A stretch of 44,338 bases of DNA from Pseudomonadota bacterium. Lineage in GTDB: Bacteria > Pseudomonadota > Alphaproteobacteria > Acetobacterales > Acetobacteraceae. The notes below the pieces were generated by a model, which worked only from the letters and a program-made list of their open reading frames with translations, had not been told where the DNA came from and made no database searches. This document shows, one piece after another, positions 36,601 through 43,995 of this stretch (positions are counted from its first letter, which is position 1; each line of letters opens with the position of its first letter). The stretch covers positions 1 to 44,338 of the forward strand of contig JABBOH010000034.1 of assembly GCA_019351895.1 (NCBI GenBank), given 5' to 3'. A program made the position numbers and the translations under genes.

Positions 36601-36635
36601 GCCAGCGGGTCTCCCCCGGGACCGTCGGGCGGCGG

Positions 36636-36914
36636 CTACCGGCGCGCCTTCTTCGCGGCTGCGATCGCAACGCGGGCCTCTTTCGGCAGATCCTTCGGCA
36701 GAGCGGCCCGCGCGGCCCGCGCGGCGCGCCTGCGCTGGGTGACGGGCAGGCCGTCGACGGCCCGCTTCGCGTCGGCGATCAGCTGATACGCATAGGCACG
36801 GTCGATGCCCTGATGGTGCGTGCTGCCGATGTTGAGAGGCTTGCCCTCCGACTCGCTGATCGCGTTGACGATGTCACGGACGAAGGCTTCCGAGCTGTAG
36901 AGTTCCATCGGCAT
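36636..36914 (-). CDS. Small basic protein of unknown function
   Basis: A 92-residue protein, not recognised. The first half is mixed (MPMELYSSEAFVRDIVNAISESEGKP is a helix-forming start; then THHQGIDRAYAYQLIADAK). The second half is strongly basic and Ala-rich, with RRRAARAARAALP and a final AAKKARR, suggesting nucleic-acid or membrane-surface contact. It lies 54 bp after the ABM-domain protein on the same strand and is convergent with the CocE gene. Codon use agrees with the neighbours, and a normal high-GC third position supports a real gene. Confidence 0.5.
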   Translation of the reverse strand: MPMELYSSEAFVRDIVNAISESEGKPLNIGSTHHQGIDRAYAYQLIADAKRAVDGLPVTQRRRAARAARAALPKDLPKEARVAIAAAKKARR

Positions 36915-36968
36915 GGCAAGGTTGTCCTTCAGGCGGTTGCAGGCTGTGACGGTGATGAAGCGCAGTGT

Positions 36969-37934
36969 TCAGGACATCGTCCAGAAGACGAACGCCAGGA
37001 GAATGAGCGTGCCGGCGATCAGCGCGGCGCCCTTCGCATCATGGATTCTCTGATCGTCGGGATGCAGTTTGAGCCACCACAGGAAGCGCTTGTTGGTCCA
37101 GGGCACCAGCCAGTTCAGCAGAACGACGCTCGCGATATTGCCGATGAGCAGCGCGAAGACGAAGGGGATGCCGAGGCGTCTCTGCAACAGCGGCACCTGC
37201 ACGAGGTAGCCGAACAGGAACACCACCGGAAACAGCATGAGCAGAACGATCATGTTCTGCTTCCAGACAGCAGGCGGCTTCGCGCCCTCCTTGGTGACGG
37301 GAAACCACTGGTCGAACCCCGACCGCGCCACGCGGTAGTGAAACTCCTCGGTGAAATCCGCGGCTTCCGCCAGGATGCGCTTGCGGACGGGAGAGTCGAG
37401 CCACGCCTGCAGGTTCTCCTGCGTGTCGAAGCGCAGGATGGTCAGCCAATCCGCCTGCACGCCGGCGATCGGAGGCTCGAAGCGATAGCCCTGAAGCCCG
37501 CGCGCCGCCGCTTGCGTCACCGCGGCCTTCTGCTCCCACTGACGATAGGCCTCCTCGCACCCCGGCTTCACCCGCGTCGAGATGATCGCGGAGACGGGGC
37601 TCGGGGCCGGGACGTTGGACATGCCGCGCACGACGTGCACATCTGCGCGTCCTGTGAGCAGGGGCTGCACGAGCTTCAGTCGCTCCAGCCGCTTCGGCGA
37701 CCGCAGCCAGCCGACGGCGCAATCGGAGTCCTCGAAGCGTTGCAGGATCACCCAGTCATCCTGCGCCGGCGGGCTGGGAGGCAGCATCGTCTGCTTGATG
37801 AAGCCCGGAAAGGTCGCGACGATCTGGCTGGTCTCCGTCTGCCAGGTCTCGAAGGCATCGGTGCTGTCGGGGCGCACCGTTGTCTGCGTCACGATCGTGA
37901 CGGCCGTATCCTCGGGCGACGCGGCATCGTTCAT
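36969..37934 (-). CDS. Membrane protein with two antibiotic-biosynthesis-monooxygenase (ABM) domains
   Basis: A 321-residue protein with two tandem ABM-like ferredoxin-fold domains (about 11-100 and 107-200). Both show the usual pattern of a strand, a long helix with EAF/EEAYRQWE, a GF or GLQGYRF turn and a DWVILQRF or DWLTILRF strand. Three hydrophobic helices follow (about 225-250, 256-278 and 303-320) in the C-terminal part. ABM domains act as cofactor-free monooxygenases or as small-molecule binders; in this membrane-anchored COG3224-like type the role is not known. The N-terminal half should face the cytoplasm as no signal peptide is present. The upstream region carries two adjacent dyads (38016-38045), suggesting control by a small-molecule-responsive repressor. 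Confidence 0.8.
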   Translation of the reverse strand: MNDAASPEDTAVTIVTQTTVRPDSTDAFETWQTETSQIVATFPGFIKQTMLPPSPPAQDDWVILQRFEDSDCAVGWLRSPKRLERLKLVQPLLTGRADVHVVRGMSNVPAPSPVSAIISTRVKPGCEEAYRQWEQKAAVTQAAARGLQGYRFEPPIAGVQADWLTILRFDTQENLQAWLDSPVRKRILAEAADFTEEFHYRVARSGFDQWFPVTKEGAKPPAVWKQNMIVLLMLFPVVFLFGYLVQVPLLQRRLGIPFVFALLIGNIASVVLLNWLVPWTNKRFLWWLKLHPDDQRIHDAKGAALIAGTLILLAFVFWTMS

Positions 37935-38015
37935 GACAGAGCCTCAGCCGGTCGCGGCCATCGCGAAGTCGCATCGACAAGCAGCTTCACGCGGGACCCC
38001 GTCCGACTGATGAGG

Positions 38016-38045
38016 TTGAGGCCTAGCTCAATTCCGCCGCGGAAT
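38016..38045. promoter_or_regulatory. Two adjacent perfect dyads upstream of the ABM membrane protein
   Basis: TTGAG-GCCTAG-CTCAA (38016-38031) runs directly into ATTCCGC-C-GCGGAAT (38031-38045), sharing one base. Both are perfect inverted repeats with 5-bp and 7-bp arms. They lie 82-111 bp upstream of the ABM gene start (37934). This looks like a double operator for a dimeric repressor or for two regulators, although no regulator gene is adjacent. Confidence 0.45.
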
Positions 38046-38067
38046 AAATAGCAGTGCGCAGACGCGC

Positions 38068-38271
38068 CTATGGCGCGGGCGCGATGGCCGGTCCGCCGAG
38101 CCGTGGGATCTCGAGGATCTCAGGCATCGTCATGCGCGGTTCGAGGATGTGCGCAAGCGTGGTGCTTTGGCGGCGCTGGTCGACGCCAACTCCCCCCTCG
38201 CGCCGGAAGTAGCGGAGGCCATCGGCGGTAAATTTGAGAAGTCTGGCCTGAAGTGCTGGAAAATTTGGGCG
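38068..38271 (-). pseudogene. Possible remnant of a truncated gene in a 540-bp non-coding stretch
   Basis: A stop-free minus-strand frame of 67 codons, ending in TAG at 38068, reads with normal GC-rich codons over its last 50 or so codons (for example FTADGLRYFRREGG and PRMTMPEILEIPRLGG). It has no proper start and turns AT-richer above about 38225. It looks like the C-terminal end of a lost gene. A plus-strand frame through the same DNA is also open (to TGA at about 38321), so the coding strand is uncertain. The remainder of 37935-38476 holds the dyads at 38016-38045, a weak hairpin GGAGCC/GGCTCT with a short T run (38286-38313), and AT-rich DNA without genes. Confidence 0.25.
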
Positions 38272-38476
38272 CTAAAGAGTAATGAGGAGCCCCTTTTCAG
38301 GCTCTCCGGTTTTGTTCCATGACATATTTCAAGGTCATAAGCGTATGCTTTGAGTTCTTCGGGTTCCGGCTAAAGATCAAGATCCACAGGTGAGATGACT
38401 TCTTGGGGCGAGGAACTTGTTCCTCGTCCCTTTTGCCTCGTATAGGCGAGTGCGGAAATTGATCCGACCCCCAGCA

Positions 38477-39487
38477 TCACCCGATGCTGATCACCACCTT
38501 CCCGATATGCGTTGCCCCCTTAAGGTAGTGATACGCCGCCTTCGCCTCCTCGAACGGAAACACCCGGTCGATCACCGGCTCCATCCGATGCAGCGCGATC
38601 GCGCGGTTCATCGCCTCGAACATCTGGCGCGAGCCCACGAAAATGCCGCGCACGATGGCGCCGCCCCCCAGAATGCTCAGCGGGTCGATCTGGCCTCGGG
38701 TGAGCACGCCGATCATGCTGACGATGCCGCCGGGCCGGACGGTCTGGATCGAACGGCCCAGCGTCCCTGGGCCGCCGACTTCGATCACGTGATCGACGCC
38801 TAGGCCGCCCGTCAGCGCGCGCACCGCATCCTGCCATTCCGGGGTCGACTTGTAGTTGATGAGGCCGGAAGCGCCGAGCGCCTGGGCGCGCTCGAGCTTC
38901 TCGTCGCTCGAGGAGGTGGCGATGACCCGCGCCCCCGCCGCATGGGCGAGCTGCAGCCCGAAGATCGACACCCCGCCCGTGCCGAGGACCAGCACCGTCT
39001 GTCCCGGCTCAAGCGGCGCCAATCCGTAGAGCGCGTTCCACGCTGTCACCGCGGCGCAGGGCAGCGTCGCCGCCTGTTCGTAGGAAAGATGCTCGGGGAT
39101 ATGCACGAGGCCGTGTTCGTCGAACACGACATATTCGGCGAGCACCCCGTCGATCGACCCGCCGAGCGCGGTCGCGCGGTGTTCTGGCTCAAGATGGCCG
39201 CCGATCCAGCCTTGCATGAAAATGCCGGCGACGCGGTCCCCGGGCTTCACGCGGCTGACGGCCTCGCCCACGGCCACGACCTCGCCCGCGCCGTCCGATA
39301 GCGGCACGAGATCGGGCGGCAGGGCGCTCATGGTGTATTTGCCGGTGGCGACCGCGAGGTCACGGAAGTTGAGCGAAGCCGCGCGCATCCGTACCAGCAC
39401 CTGTCCGCGCCCGCAGCGCGGCTCCTCCGCTTCCATCAGCGTGAGGTCGTCGAAACCCGTGTGCTTGGGCAGGCGATAGAGGCGCAT
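38477..39487 (-). CDS. Zinc-independent MDR oxidoreductase (quinone-oxidoreductase-like)
   Basis: A 336-residue medium-chain dehydrogenase/reductase. The GroES-like N-terminal part has LNFRDLAVATGKY, where zinc-type alcohol dehydrogenases have a catalytic Cys, so the catalytic zinc is absent. The structural zinc cysteines are also missing. The NAD(P)-binding fold is VLVLGTGGVSIFGLQLAHAAGARVIATSSSDEKL. Such proteins reduce quinones, enones or acyl compounds. GGGAGA about nine bases upstream supports the ATG at 39487; a further upstream ATG at 39574 would add 29 unlikely residues. A CAGCATC/GATGCTG hairpin overlaps the stop codon (38472-38489) but lacks a T run. Confidence 0.88.
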   Translation of the reverse strand: MRLYRLPKHTGFDDLTLMEAEEPRCGRGQVLVRMRAASLNFRDLAVATGKYTMSALPPDLVPLSDGAGEVVAVGEAVSRVKPGDRVAGIFMQGWIGGHLEPEHRATALGGSIDGVLAEYVVFDEHGLVHIPEHLSYEQAATLPCAAVTAWNALYGLAPLEPGQTVLVLGTGGVSIFGLQLAHAAGARVIATSSSDEKLERAQALGASGLINYKSTPEWQDAVRALTGGLGVDHVIEVGGPGTLGRSIQTVRPGGIVSMIGVLTRGQIDPLSILGGGAIVRGIFVGSRQMFEAMNRAIALHRMEPVIDRVFPFEEAKAAYHYLKGATHIGKVVISIG

Positions 39488-39864
39488 GAGGTGGGTTCTC
39501 CCGTTCGTCCGAGCCCCTGATGTTGGGGCGGCGACAGCCATGTCAAAGATCCTTCGCCGGCCGCCGCGCATCATAGTTCGCGTCCGGGCTCGCGTCGGGG
39601 CCGCCTGACAGCTTGAGGCGTGCCGGCCCGCGCGTAGGGGGCGGTCACCTATGGCTTAGCACCCGACTGACCATCCGGCGCTCTTGCCGGAGCGGCGGTT
39701 TCATGGTTCGTCTCGCATCCGGCTCGTTCTATGGACGGAGCTAACGTCCAGGCAATAAAAGCGACACAGTGAATGTTGCGGCTTCATGACAGCGTGCACG
39801 GCGCTTCTAACCTCGCTGCATCGATCCGGGACGGCGGCGCTCCTTCTCCGAAGGCAAGCCGCCA
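39488..39864. other. Non-coding region between the MDR gene and the DUF535 gene
   Basis: About 380 bp between divergent genes. A perfect dyad TGGACG-GAGCTAA-CGTCCA lies at 39732-39750, followed by the AT-rich GGCAATAAAA, and could be an operator or leader hairpin for the DUF535 gene. A CCGGC/GCCGG hairpin lies near 39690-39706. No gene, RNA or mobile element could be recognised. Confidence 0.4.
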
Positions 39865-40929
39865 GTGCATCCCGAGGGGCCGTCGGTCTGCCGTTCGTCT
39901 CGCTGGCTGACAGCTTCCTGTAAGAACCATGAAGTATACAGACTCGTTGTGACAGTCGACGCTCTCATCCAGACAAGCCCGGTGGCGAAGGCGTCGCCAG
40001 CTTTCGCCGCGTGCGGAGACACGAAGGCGCAGGTCTGCCGCCGCCGCCTGCACCGATCATGGTTGTTGCTCCAGAACGGGATCTCGTACACAGGATTTTT
40101 CGCCAGGCTCCATTTCAGCAGCGCCGGTTCGGTCCTGTATCGTCATAGCCATGTGTTCGACCGGAAGTTTTTGGGGCCGTACCTATCGACCCATCTCGGG
40201 ACCCGGGAGAAGCTCGCGATCCAGAAGCACTTTCTCCGGTTCGCTGATACGGCTTTTGCCCGAGGTCCATTGATCCGGCTGCTGCCGCACGGGATCTGCA
40301 TCTGGCGACGAACGGCGGAAGGCGACAATCATCGCATCATCCTGCGGCTTTCGGACGCGACGAAGTTCGAGGGCGATCTGCTGCTCGAGTATTTCTATAA
40401 TGGGGAGCGGCTGCACAGCCTGTCGTTCGTTTTTGCGCCGGGACGTGTGTTCAATATGCCTGATGCCCATGTCGCCTTCATTGGCGGGTCCCAAGGTGCG
40501 AACGGCCGTCAATCGGAAGCGCGCGCGGCCGCCAGGGGCACCGGGGGCATTCACTCCGCCAACATGCTGCTTCTGGCTCTTCGCGCCATCTGCCAGTCAC
40601 TTGATGTGACCGGCATTTGCGGCGTGTCCTCGTACTTCCAGCTTCTCAATCACACGAACCAGTCGCCGAGAGACGAGAACTACGATCGCCTGTGGTCGAT
40701 GAATGACGGCCAGTTTCACGGTCACTCCTATTCCATGTCGGCGACTCTCCACAGGGATGACGAGGCCGAGCTGACGGGCACGCACCGGACGCGCCGCCGC
40801 CGCCGCCGTCGCCTGCGCCAGGAAATCATCACGGAAATCGTAGAGTCGCTCCAGCTGTCTATCCGGGCGGCGGATCACGCCGGTCCCATCCCCGATCCCT
40901 ATGCTCGGATGGCCGCCGAACATTCATGA
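39865..40929 (+). CDS. DUF535 (VirK/YbjX family) protein
   Basis: A protein of up to 354 residues whose residues about 80-320 match DUF535, the VirK/YbjX family. Recognised blocks: FLGPYLSTHLGTREKLAIQKHFLRF, RIILRLS..EGDLLLEYFYNGERLHSLSFVFAPG, HVAFIGGSQGANG, and NMLLLALRAICQSLDVTGICGVSS followed by YDRLW. Members are linked to envelope resistance and virulence in enterobacteria, but their biochemistry is unknown. The first 60-80 residues do not match the family, so the true start may be internal. A run of seven arginines (HRTRRRRRRRLR, about 310-321), encoded by a CGC-type trinucleotide tract near 40790-40812, is unusual and could be slippage-prone. Confidence 0.75.
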   Translation: MHPEGPSVCRSSRWLTASCKNHEVYRLVVTVDALIQTSPVAKASPAFAACGDTKAQVCRRRLHRSWLLLQNGISYTGFFARLHFSSAGSVLYRHSHVFDRKFLGPYLSTHLGTREKLAIQKHFLRFADTAFARGPLIRLLPHGICIWRRTAEGDNHRIILRLSDATKFEGDLLLEYFYNGERLHSLSFVFAPGRVFNMPDAHVAFIGGSQGANGRQSEARAAARGTGGIHSANMLLLALRAICQSLDVTGICGVSSYFQLLNHTNQSPRDENYDRLWSMNDGQFHGHSYSMSATLHRDDEAELTGTHRTRRRRRRRLRQEIITEIVESLQLSIRAADHAGPIPDPYARMAAEHS

Positions 40930-40939
40930 GGGACCGCGC

Positions 40940-41860
40940 ATGCCGCGCTCTTCGCGAACGACAGTCTTCGCCTTCATGCTGCTGTTGCTTGCGGGCCCCG
41001 CGATGGCCTCGGCCGATCCGGTGATCGCCGCCGCTCCGGTCGACCGCGCAGCGCTCACGAAGTCGCTGCAGACGATCGTGGACGATTACCTCGCGAAGAA
41101 TGCGGGCGCCGAGGGCTTCACCGCGATCTCGGCAAGCGTGAGCCTCGCAGGCGGCAAGGACGCCCCCATCGATGTTGTGGCGGGCCGCGTCAGCCGGGCC
41201 GCCGACGCGGCTCCGGTCACGCCCGAGACCTTGTTCCCGATCGGCAGCATCACGAAGTCGATGACCTCGGTGGTCAGTCTGCAACTCGTCCACGAAGGCG
41301 CGCTATCGCTGAACGCGCCGATCGCGCGGTGGTTCCCCGAATATCCGGCCTGGGGCTCGGTCACGCTGCGGCACTTGCTCGACATGACGAGCGGTATCCC
41401 GAGCTACGACAACACCGATGCGTTCTCCCGCACCCTCGGGACATACGGGATCGACCGCCATTTCAGCCCCGCTGTGCTGCTGTCCTTCACCGACCCGGAT
41501 TTGCCCGGCGCACCTAAGCCGACGACCGGCTTCGACTACGCCAACGTCAACTACATCATCGCGCAGATGGTCGTCGAACGCGCGACGGGCCGCAACCTCG
41601 ACGAGGCGACCCCCGCCGACAATCGTGGCTTCGGCCTCGGTGTGGGACAGACCATCGCCGGCGGTGTCCGCTTATGGTTCTACGAGGGTGAGCCGATGGG
41701 GAGCCGTATGTTCTACGGCTACTTCCCGGAGAAAAATCTGGTCATCGTCATCGCGGTGAACAGTGCGGGCGGCCCCGACAACATCAGCCGTGCGCTGATC
41801 GCGATGCACGAGGCCGTCACCGGGGAGAAGATCGTGGCGGCGGCCAGGACGCACGAGTGA
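40940..41860 (+). CDS. Serine beta-lactamase-like hydrolase, apparently internally deleted
   Basis: A 306-residue exported protein of the serine hydrolase/beta-lactamase (class C, EstB-like) family. Signal peptide at 1-24 (FAFMLLLLAGPAMASA). Catalytic S-x-x-K is Ser103-Ile-Thr-Lys106 and Y-x-N is Tyr200-Ala-Asn202. After RATGRNLDE (about 222) the sequence jumps straight to ATPADNRGFGLGVGQ, the family's C-terminal part. The usual stretch of about a hundred residues between them, with the PLGM/L segment, is missing, without a frameshift (junction near 41606). Its length is short for the family (commonly 380-420). The remaining end (WFYEGEPMGSRMFYGYFP) is well conserved. It starts ten bases after the DUF535 stop and may be co-transcribed. 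Activity is doubtful. Confidence 0.8.
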   Translation: MPRSSRTTVFAFMLLLLAGPAMASADPVIAAAPVDRAALTKSLQTIVDDYLAKNAGAEGFTAISASVSLAGGKDAPIDVVAGRVSRAADAAPVTPETLFPIGSITKSMTSVVSLQLVHEGALSLNAPIARWFPEYPAWGSVTLRHLLDMTSGIPSYDNTDAFSRTLGTYGIDRHFSPAVLLSFTDPDLPGAPKPTTGFDYANVNYIIAQMVVERATGRNLDEATPADNRGFGLGVGQTIAGGVRLWFYEGEPMGSRMFYGYFPEKNLVIVIAVNSAGGPDNISRALIAMHEAVTGEKIVAAARTHE

Positions 41861-41885
41861 TCGGCCGCCGGTGGGTCTTGTCGCC

Positions 41886-42851
41886 TCATGTCATACTGAA
41901 GAACCGTCCGACCTTTTCGGAGAGGCGTGCATGTTGCGCCTCGCTCTCGGGGTAGTCGAAATGGCCGGCATCCAGCACGACGGTCTCATGATGCTGTGAT
42001 GCGGGCCGCGCATTGGCGACCGAGAACTGGCAGGGCGGGGCCACCGCCGGATCGAAGCGGGCAACGGCTATCAGCATGGGTATGTCGATCCGCGTGGCTG
42101 CCGACGCTGCATCGAACAGGCTGAGGTTTTCGCGCACCTCCGGATGCGCCTTCAGATGGCTCTGGACGGAGGCGCCGCTGCCCGTCGTGGGCAGCGTCAG
42201 CCACAGCGGCATGTTGCCGAAGGTTGGCACTTCCAGAAAGGCGCGGTCGATGCGGCGGTCGAAGGGGATCGCGAGCGCGCCGATGCCGCCACCGAAGCTG
42301 ATGCCGCTGTAGCCGATCCGTCCCGCGATGCCCGGATAGAGCTGGGTCAGAACCGAGACCGCGACCCAAAGATCCTCGACGCAGCCGCCGAGGATATAGC
42401 GTGCCGGGTCGTCGATATCGTGCAGCACGTGCCCGGCGGAATCGCTCGGGATCAGCGGGCGGCTGCTCCGCGAGAGCCCTCGGAAACAGGGCAGCAGCAC
42501 CGCAGTCTCCGCGAGCGGAACGTCGAAATCCGGCCCGTCGCGCCCGCCATAGCCGTGGCCGACGACGAGCCCGCGCCGGACCACGCCTTGCCGTGGCAGC
42601 AGCAGCCAGCCGCCGATGGGGAAGTCGTCGGCCGAGGTATAGACGATGTCATGGACGTGCCACTCCGGATCGCGCGACCGGCTTTCGCGCACTCGCGGCC
42701 CTGGATCGACGGTAAGCGCCTTCATGTGGCGGGCGCGCCAGAACGCGTCGAACCGCGGCGGCGCCTTGGGCGGCTTCAGCGCGCAAAGCTGCTCCAGCCC
42801 GAAGCCATAGGTTGGGTCGAAGTCATAGGGATGGACCGTGGGGATGCTCAT
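41886..42851 (-). CDS. Acetylxylan-esterase-like alpha/beta hydrolase (AXE1 family)
   Basis: A 321-residue cytoplasmic alpha/beta hydrolase related to the AXE1/cephalosporin-C deacetylase family. N-terminal APPRFDAFWRAR is the typical lid or oligomerisation segment; the nucleophile is in GYSGISFGGG; the acid is in ARFDPAVAPP and the histidine in DAGHFDYPE. The ATG at 42851 is chosen over an in-frame TTG at 42887. It probably removes short acyl groups from sugars or related esters. It lies 51 bp downstream of the GlxA-type regulator gene on the same strand and could be co-transcribed with it. Confidence 0.85.
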   Translation of the reverse strand: MSIPTVHPYDFDPTYGFGLEQLCALKPPKAPPRFDAFWRARHMKALTVDPGPRVRESRSRDPEWHVHDIVYTSADDFPIGGWLLLPRQGVVRRGLVVGHGYGGRDGPDFDVPLAETAVLLPCFRGLSRSSRPLIPSDSAGHVLHDIDDPARYILGGCVEDLWVAVSVLTQLYPGIAGRIGYSGISFGGGIGALAIPFDRRIDRAFLEVPTFGNMPLWLTLPTTGSGASVQSHLKAHPEVRENLSLFDAASAATRIDIPMLIAVARFDPAVAPPCQFSVANARPASQHHETVVLDAGHFDYPESEAQHARLSEKVGRFFSMT

Positions 42852-42902
42852 GGGATGCCATCGTTGGATGAGACGCTCGATCGCCAAAATCCCATGGCGG
42901 CG

Positions 42903-43898
42903 CTATCCCGTCATCCGCCCGGTCGCTGGCGGGAAGGGCACGCGCATCGCCGCCCGCGCGGCAAGCGGGCTCATCCGGAACCGTTGACGGAAGCCGCGCG
43001 CGAAGGCCGAAGCCGAGCCGAACCCATGCGCCGTCGCGACTTCGGCGACGCTCGCCGCACTCTGTTCCAGCATCCGCTTCGCCGCCGACAGCCTGAGGTC
43101 GAGGTAATAGGCGTGCGGCGACTGCCCGAGCTGGGCGCGGAACCGTGCCTGCAGCGTGCGCAGCAGCACGCCCGACCGCGCGGCCACTTCGGACAAGGGC
43201 AGCGGCTCCTCCAGATGCGCCTGCATCGCCGTGATCGCGGCGGCGAGCACCGGGTCGCTCACCGCCAGCCGCCCGAGCGACACCACCGGCTGCGGCGCGG
43301 AGGGCGCGAGGTTCTGGTCATAGATGAAGACGCTGGCGACGTTCAGCGCAAGCGGCAGCCCATGCTGCCCGCGTAGCATGGTCAGCATCATGTCGAGCGC
43401 GGGCGCGGCACCTCCCGCCGTCCAACGCGCGCGGTCCATCACGAAGCGGTCGCCGCGCACGTCGATCTTGGGGAAGGTTGATGCAAACTCATCCAGATCC
43501 TCCCAGTGTGTCGTGGCGCTGTAGCCGTCCAGCAGGCCCGCGCGTGCGAGCACCCAGGAGCCCGCCTCGACGCCGCCGAGCGAGAGCCGCTGTCGCGCGG
43601 CCCGTCTGAGGGCGGCCGAAAGACCCCGGTCGACGGTCCGTGCGGCGAAGGAGCCGACGACGATGAGCACGTCGCGCGCCTCGTCGGGCGCGAAGGCGCC
43701 GTCGACGGCGACGGTGATGCCCGAGGTGCTGGAGGGCGCCCCGCCGTCCCGCGACAGCAGCCGCCAGCGATAGAGCGCCTGTGCGGCGACGCGGTTCGCC
43801 GCCCGCAGCGGCTCGATGGCGGCGGCGACGCACATGAGCGAGAACTGGTCGAGCACCAGCACATCGACGCTGGTCGTGCGGAAGGACGGATCGGGCAT
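42903..43898 (-). CDS. GlxA-family transcriptional regulator (DJ-1/PfpI plus AraC DNA-binding domain)
   Basis: A 331-residue regulator. Residues 1-190 are a class I glutamine-amidotransferase-like (DJ-1/PfpI) domain: VDVLVLDQFSLMCVAAAIEPLRAANR, DVLIVVGS, then GGVEAGSWVLARAGLL in place of the usual catalytic elbow. Residues about 225-320 are an AraC-type double helix-turn-helix (LPLSEVAARSGVLLRTLQARF and VAEVATAHGFGSASAFARGFRQRF). The ATG at 43898 gives the family's normal length. It is divergent from a BKACE gene. GlxA-type regulators next to BKACE genes control carnitine breakdown in other bacteria (CdhR), so this is a candidate equivalent. Two 21-bp-spaced repeats directly upstream are its likely binding sites. 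Confidence 0.92.
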   Translation of the reverse strand: MPDPSFRTTSVDVLVLDQFSLMCVAAAIEPLRAANRVAAQALYRWRLLSRDGGAPSSTSGITVAVDGAFAPDEARDVLIVVGSFAARTVDRGLSAALRRAARQRLSLGGVEAGSWVLARAGLLDGYSATTHWEDLDEFASTFPKIDVRGDRFVMDRARWTAGGAAPALDMMLTMLRGQHGLPLALNVASVFIYDQNLAPSAPQPVVSLGRLAVSDPVLAAAITAMQAHLEEPLPLSEVAARSGVLLRTLQARFRAQLGQSPHAYYLDLRLSAAKRMLEQSAASVAEVATAHGFGSASAFARGFRQRFRMSPLAARAAMRVPFPPATGRMTG

Positions 43899-43907
43899 GA
43901 TCGGGCT

Positions 43908-43945
43908 TTCGGGAAACGTCTCGCGATCTTCGTGAAACGTATAGC
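43908..43945. promoter_or_regulatory. Two direct repeats, 21 bp apart: candidate AraC-type activator sites
   Basis: TTCGGGAAACGTCTCGC (43908-43924) and TTCGTGAAACGTATAGC (43929-43945) agree at 14 of 17 positions and are offset by exactly 21 bp, two helical turns. Direct repeats with this spacing are what a dimeric AraC-family activator recognises. They fill the space between the divergent GlxA-type regulator (start 43898) and the BKACE gene (start 43996). Confidence 0.65.
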
Positions 43946-43995
43946 AGGCGCGCCGAGGCAGGGGCACCCTCGGCTGGTTCAAGGAGAGCCGACGC

